Shown here: positions 23,472 through 26,610 of the stretch, one piece after another
Layout: the number at the start of each line of letters is the position of its first letter
Position numbering within the stretch: the stretch's first letter is position 1
Origin: an uncultured Oscillospiraceae bacterium
GTDB lineage: Bacteria > Bacillota > Clostridia > Oscillospirales > Ruminococcaceae
NCBI GenBank assembly: GCA_902489475.1
Contig: CABUAH010000022.1
Location: 1-26,610 of the forward strand
Direction of reading: 5' to 3'
DNA: 26,610 nucleotides
Position numbers and translations under genes: made by a program
Notes under the pieces: generated by a model
Seen by the model: the letters and a program-made list of their open reading frames with translations, nothing else
Told to the model about the DNA's origin: nothing
Database searches by the model: none

Positions 23472-23990
23472 TTACTTACCGGACTTTGGCAGAACAAACA
23501 TTACTAAGCTTCTGCCTTCCATTTTTGCAGGTTTGTCAACATTGCCGTATTCCAAAACCGATTCTTTAAAACGATTCAAAAGCTCCTCACCAAGCTGAGG
23601 ATGAGCAATACCTCTTTTTCTGAATCTTACCGAAACTTTAATCTTATCGCCGGACTTTAAGAATTTTACGGCTTGATTTACTTTAGTCTGAAAATCGTGA
23701 GTGTCAATTGTTGACGACATCCTTACTTCTTTTACATCGACAACCCTTTGGTTCTTTCTCGCTTCCTTCTCCTTCTTTGATTGCTCAAATAAGTACTTAC
23801 CGTAGTCCATTATTTTACAAACAGGCGGCTTTGCGTTCGGAGCAATTTCAACCAAATCCAAATCCTTATCGTATGCAATTTCCAAAGCATCTCTTGCGCT
23901 CATCATTCCGAGCTGATTTCCCTCGGAGTCAATAACACGAAATTCTTTTCCCGTAACGGCTTCGTTAATCCTTAGTTCACCTTTGCTAAT
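23472..23990 (-). CDS. infC: Translation initiation factor IF-3, ATT start codon
   Basis: IF3 keeps 30S subunits free and checks start-codon and initiator tRNA pairing. From the ATT at 23990 the product is 172 residues, the usual IF3 length. It has the N-terminal domain (SKGELRINEAVTGKEFRVID, DLVEIAPNAKPPVCKIMDYGKY), a Lys-rich linker (EQSKKEKEARKNQ) and the C-terminal domain (VKEVRMSSTIDTHDFQTK, VSVRFRKRGIAHPQLGEELL, KMEGRSLVMFVLP). No ATG or GTG suits the start: the only in-frame GTG upstream lies within a terminator hairpin, while a strong GGAGGTG stands seven bases before ATT. IF3 discriminates against non-AUG starts, so its own AUU start gives feedback control, as established in Escherichia coli. 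It also lies behind an L20-type attenuator. Confidence 0.96.
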   Translation of the reverse strand: MSKGELRINEAVTGKEFRVIDSEGNQLGMMSARDALEIAYDKDLDLVEIAPNAKPPVCKIMDYGKYLFEQSKKEKEARKNQRVVDVKEVRMSSTIDTHDFQTKVNQAVKFLKSGDKIKVSVRFRKRGIAHPQLGEELLNRFKESVLEYGNVDKPAKMEGRSLVMFVLPKSGK

Positions 23991-24130
23991 GTTTACGCAC
24001 CTCCAAAAAATATTAAAAAAGAGTGCAGATAAAATCCGCACTCATACAATATCGGCAAAGCCGCTTAATACTGTATTAACCTTTTTGCACAATTGCTGAA
24101 GGTGAGAACGGAGTTCTGCTTTATTTTTAC
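23991..24130 (-). promoter_or_regulatory. L20-type leader of the infC-rpmI-rplT operon
   Basis: An untranslated leader of about 140 nt lies between the promoter and the ATT start. It contains CGTTCTCACCTT, whose ACCTT can pair with AAGGT further on. A long hairpin follows: ATACAGTAT (24076-24068) pairs with ATATTGTAT (24052-24044) with one wobble, and after a bulge CGGC/GCCG closes a TTT loop. The terminator stem follows directly. The operon, position and layout match the known Firmicutes system in which excess L20 promotes termination. The family assignment is by pattern and context; no model was run. Confidence 0.78.
24005..24043 (-). terminator. Leader terminator (attenuator) upstream of infC
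   Basis: A 10-bp stem GAGTGCGGAT/ATCTGCACTC with one wobble pair and a 3-nt loop is followed on the minus strand by TTTTTT, then AATA and a second T run. It ends only a few bases before the GGAGGTG of infC, so it must be conditional; otherwise the essential operon would be silent. Confidence 0.88.
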
Positions 24131-24136
24131 TAACAT

Positions 24137-24165
24137 AGTATATCAGATTAAACTTCACTTGTCAA
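24137..24165 (-). promoter_or_regulatory. SigA promoter of infC-rpmI-rplT
   Basis: On the minus strand, TTGACA (24165-24160), a 17-bp spacer and TATACT (24142-24137). Transcription would start near 24130. It lies about 40 bp after the aspartate kinase stop codon, with no clear terminator between them. Confidence 0.9.
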
Positions 24166-24206
24166 GCACTTTTTTCAATTTTTTTACATTAGTACCGCTT
24201 ATATTA

Positions 24207-25526
24207 TTAAAGTCTATGCGTTACAAATATATCGTAGATAGCCTTAGTAGCCTTTTTAAAGTCATCCTCCTGAACTCCAATGATAATATTAAGCTCGCTT
24301 GAGCCCTGATCAATCATTTTAACATTGACATGGCTGTGTGCAAGAGAAGCAAAAATTCTACCAGCCGTTCCTCTGTTTGATTTCATTCCCCTTCCTACAA
24401 CTGCAATGAGCGCAAGGTCAGATTCAATCTCAACCGAATCGGGATGAACATTTCTATGAAGTCCTGCCAAAATCTCCTGCTCTTTCTTTGCAAACTCCTC
24501 CAAATGGACAATTACACTCATCGTGTCAATTCCCGACGGCATATGTTCAAAGGAAATTCCGTTTTTCTCAAAGACCTCTAAAACACGCCTTCCGAATCCA
24601 AGCTCAGAGTTCATCATATCTTTTTCTATATTTACAACTGCAAATCCCGTTTTTCCCGCAATTCCCGTAACCGTAAACTCAGGTTTTTGAGAGGTGGATT
24701 CAACTATCATCGTTCCGGTATCCTCAGGGGCATTTGTATTTTTTATGTTTATCGGAATTCCTGCTTTTCTAACAGGGAAAATCGCATCTTCATGCAAAAC
24801 CGTAGCTCCCATATAAGAAAGCTCCCGAAGCTCTTTATAAGTAATTGTAGTAATTGGACGTGGATCTTCTATAATTCTTGGATCGGCAATTAAAAATCCC
24901 GAAACATCTGTCCAGTTTTCATACATATCTGCACAAACTGCTGAAGCAACAATAGAACCTGTTATATCCGAACCTCCTCTTGAAAATGTCTTAATAGTAT
25001 CGTTCGGTGTTGAGCCGTAAAAGCCCGGAATTACTGCATATTCAATGTTTTCAAGCCTTTTTGAGAGAACTTCAATTGTTTTATTGCTGTCATATGCTCC
25101 GCTCTCGTCAAAGAAAATAACATCAGCGGCATCGATAAATTCAAAACCAAGATAATTTGAAAGAATAATTCCGTTTAAGTATTCTCCTCTTGATGCAGCA
25201 TAATCTCTTCCTGCCCTTGCTTCAAAACAAGTTTTAATCTTTACAAATTCATCGTCTAACGAAAGCTTAAGTCCTAAATCCGCAATTATACTGTTGTATC
25301 GTTCTTTAATAGGCTTAAATGCCTCTGCAAAATCAGCACCCTTTGACACCTTTGCATAACAATCGTAAAGCATATCCGTAACTTTTATGTCATCTTTAAA
25401 TCTTTTTCCCGGAGCAGACGGAACTACATATCTTCTGTCGCTCTCAGATTTAATAATGTCGTATACTTTTTTAAACTGATGGGCGTCTGCAAGAGAGCTT
25501 CCGCCAAACTTTACTACTTTTACCAT
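24207..25526 (-). CDS. lysC: Aspartate kinase
   Basis: Aspartokinase catalyses the first step of the aspartate pathway to lysine, threonine, methionine and diaminopimelate. In the 439 residues, the kinase domain starts with VVKFGGSSLA (KFGGSS at 6-11) and includes GRDYAASRGEYLNG, FSRGGSDITGSIVA and NWTDVSGFLIADPRII. Two ACT-type regulatory segments follow: VTGIAGKTGFAVVNIEKDMMNSELGFGRRVLEVFEKNGI and LIAVVGRGMKSNRGTAGRIFASLAHSHVNVKMIDQGSSELNIIIGV. The ACT region predicts feedback inhibition by an end product, which cannot be named from sequence. It has its own strong promoter, with a leader of only about 28 nt, so there is no room for a lysine riboswitch. The symbol is by family; isozyme identity (lysC, dapG or thrA type) is not settled. 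Confidence 0.93.
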   Translation of the reverse strand: MVKVVKFGGSSLADAHQFKKVYDIIKSESDRRYVVPSAPGKRFKDDIKVTDMLYDCYAKVSKGADFAEAFKPIKERYNSIIADLGLKLSLDDEFVKIKTCFEARAGRDYAASRGEYLNGIILSNYLGFEFIDAADVIFFDESGAYDSNKTIEVLSKRLENIEYAVIPGFYGSTPNDTIKTFSRGGSDITGSIVASAVCADMYENWTDVSGFLIADPRIIEDPRPITTITYKELRELSYMGATVLHEDAIFPVRKAGIPINIKNTNAPEDTGTMIVESTSQKPEFTVTGIAGKTGFAVVNIEKDMMNSELGFGRRVLEVFEKNGISFEHMPSGIDTMSVIVHLEEFAKKEQEILAGLHRNVHPDSVEIESDLALIAVVGRGMKSNRGTAGRIFASLAHSHVNVKMIDQGSSELNIIIGVQEDDFKKATKAIYDIFVTHRL

Positions 25527-25560
25527 GAAGTCTATCCCCTTTTAAATTACTCACTTTTAT

Positions 25561-25589
25561 ATTATATAAAAAAATATTATTTTCGTCAA
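25561..25589 (-). promoter_or_regulatory. SigA promoter of the aspartate kinase gene
   Basis: On the minus strand, TTGACG (25589-25584), a 17-bp spacer and TATAAT (25566-25561), one base from full consensus. The predicted start near 25554 gives a very short leader before the AAAGGGG ribosome binding site. Confidence 0.88.
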
Positions 25590-25666
25590 TTGTGATTAAA
25601 TACAAATTAAGAAATTGTGTTTCCATGCTTTTTGTTGAAAAACAACTGTACGCCTGTCAAAAACAC

Positions 25667-26527
25667 TTATATTAGGTTTTTAAGATTATTAGCCAGAGCT
25701 ATGAAATCCTCCATATTCATCTGCTCAGGGCGAATGGTTTCTTTAAGATTTGACCTATTTATTGCTTTATATACCAAATCTTTGCTGACATTAAAATATG
25801 ATGAGACAGAGTTGGCAAGCGTTTTTCTGCGCTGAGAGAAAGCAGCTTTCACTGTTTTAAAAAAGAAATCCTCATCCTCTACTCCATCCGGTGTTTTTTC
25901 TTTAATGTCAAGCCTTATAACACAGCTGTCTACGTTCGGCGGCGGCATAAAGCTTCCTCTTTTGACATCGAATAACCTCTTTGCCGAAGCAAAATAGTTT
26001 ATTGCAACTGTTATAGCACCTGCTTCTCTTGTGCCGAGCTTTGCACAAAGGCGCTCACCTGCTTCCTTTTGAACCATAACGGTAATGGATTTTATTGGAA
26101 GCCGTTGCTCCAAAAGCATCATTATGATAGGTGATGTCAGATAATAAGGAAGGTTTGCACAAACTGCAACGTCAAGTCCGTTAAGTTCCTCATCAATAAG
26201 CTTGTTAAGGTCAACCTTTAATACATCATCATTAATGATTTTTACATTGTCAAATTCTGACAAAGTCTCATTTAAAACAGGAATCAGCCTGCTGTCAATT
26301 TCAATAGCTACGACCTTTTTTGCTCTCTTAGCAAGCTCACAAGTCAATACTCCAAAACCGGTTCCTATTTCGATTATTCCAAAGTGTTCGTTAGCATTCC
26401 CTAGTTCTGCAATTCGCGGACATACAGACGGATTTATAAGGAAGTTCTGCCCTAAGCCTTTAGAAAAGCTAAAGCCATAGCGGTTCATTAAATCCTTAAC
26501 AACTCCGATATTAGAGAGATTTTCCAT
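25667..26527 (-). CDS. rsmA: 16S rRNA (adenine(1518)-N6/adenine(1519)-N6)-dimethyltransferase
   Basis: RsmA (KsgA) dimethylates two adjacent adenines near the 3' end of 16S rRNA and acts as a late 30S assembly checkpoint. From the ATG at 26527 the product has 286 residues: GQNFL at 26-30, the SAM-binding EIGTGFG at 53-59 (usually GPG in this family), acidic motif VVAIEID, the NDDVLK segment and the catalytic NLPYY at 125-129. The C-terminal domain includes FFKTVKAAFSQRRKTLANSV and RPEQMNMEDFIALANNL. A TTG six codons upstream is in frame, but the GGGAGG ribosome binding site lies between it and the ATG. No convincing terminator follows before the aspartate kinase promoter. Confidence 0.97.
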   Translation of the reverse strand: MENLSNIGVVKDLMNRYGFSFSKGLGQNFLINPSVCPRIAELGNANEHFGIIEIGTGFGVLTCELAKRAKKVVAIEIDSRLIPVLNETLSEFDNVKIINDDVLKVDLNKLIDEELNGLDVAVCANLPYYLTSPIIMMLLEQRLPIKSITVMVQKEAGERLCAKLGTREAGAITVAINYFASAKRLFDVKRGSFMPPPNVDSCVIRLDIKEKTPDGVEDEDFFFKTVKAAFSQRRKTLANSVSSYFNVSKDLVYKAINRSNLKETIRPEQMNMEDFIALANNLKNLI

Positions 26528-26609
26528 ATTTTCCTCCCTGCTCAATTAGTTTATACAGTTTGTTTAACTGCTTTTGATTTTTTATAATAATTACTTTTGA
26601 GTCATATTT
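26511..26609 (-). CDS. Possible 3' end of an unidentified gene (runs off the window)
   Basis: The minus strand is open in one frame from the window edge to a TAA that overlaps the start of rsmA by 17 bp. The 32 residues read KYDSKVIIIKNQKQLNKLYK and then LIEQGGKYGKSL. In Firmicutes, rnmV (ribonuclease M5) often precedes rsmA, but this tail does not look clearly like its C-terminus. The other two frames are closed within about 20 bases. The stretch is too short to judge; chance is possible in AT-rich DNA. Confidence 0.25.
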   Translation of the reverse strand, partial: KYDSKVIIIKNQKQLNKLYKLIEQGGKYGKSL

Positions 26610-26610
26610 T

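Noticed and set aside
25600..25666. An A/T-rich inverted repeat (CTTTTTGTTGAAAAAC region) after rsmA as a terminator
   Set aside because: The stem is short and made almost entirely of A-T pairs, and no T run follows on the minus strand.
25527..25666. A lysine riboswitch before the aspartate kinase
   Set aside because: The gap is only 140 bp and the near-consensus promoter sits about 35 bp before the gene, leaving no space for the aptamer.
1..26610. Mobile elements, CRISPR arrays, tRNA or rRNA genes, phage or defence islands
   Set aside because: No direct-repeat arrays, transposase or integrase motifs, or tRNA-like cloverleafs were seen; the region is ordinary core genome on one strand.

Overview
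The window is an AT-rich stretch of a bacterial chromosome. It most likely comes from an endospore-forming Clostridia, and the gene order suggests a relative of the Oscillospiraceae/Ruminococcaceae; that placement is inferred from gene content, not from a search. Three things support it: spoIIIAA behind a SigE-like promoter, a maturase for the clostridial SCIFF peptide, and the Firmicutes-type clusters dprA-topA-trmFO, plsX-rnc-smc-ftsY and nadD-yqeK-rsfS. Every gene that I can support lies on the minus strand, so the layout below runs from high to low coordinates, in the direction of transcription. No gene-free stretch exceeds about 220 bases. The larger gaps hold promoters, structured leaders and terminators.

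At the right edge are the possible 3' tail of an unidentified gene, rsmA (16S rRNA dimethylation), and an aspartate kinase with its own strong promoter. Next comes infC-rpmI-rplT (IF3, L35, L20). It has a consensus promoter, a folded leader of about 140 nt ending in an intrinsic terminator (L20-type attenuation), and an infC start codon that is ATT, not ATG. A terminator closes this operon.

From 22733 to 5227, fifteen genes follow with no gap over 26 bp and many overlaps: a TrmH-family rRNA methyltransferase, dprA, topA, trmFO, plsX, rnc, an Elp3-like radical SAM gene, smc, ftsY, rdgB, yhbY, nadD, yqeK, rsfS and leuS. They form one long housekeeping run covering RNA modification and processing, DNA topology and segregation, membrane protein targeting, phospholipid and NAD synthesis, nucleotide clean-up, ribosome silencing and tRNA charging. 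acpP, often found between plsX and rnc in Firmicutes, is absent there.

Next are rpsU, with a perfect consensus promoter and a folded leader that I do not recognise, the small sporulation-associated PRC-barrel gene ylmC, and rpsB-tsf with its own promoter and folded leader. A stand-alone SCIFF radical SAM maturase follows, without its usual precursor peptide gene beside it. At the left edge is the start of the spoIIIA operon: spoIIIAA and the first codons of spoIIIAB.

This is mainly conserved core genome. I saw no phage, transposon, CRISPR array, tRNA, rRNA or defence system. The observations most worth a second look are the orphan SCIFF maturase, the rpsU leader, the 17.5-kb gene run, the SigE-like promoter and the ATT start of infC.
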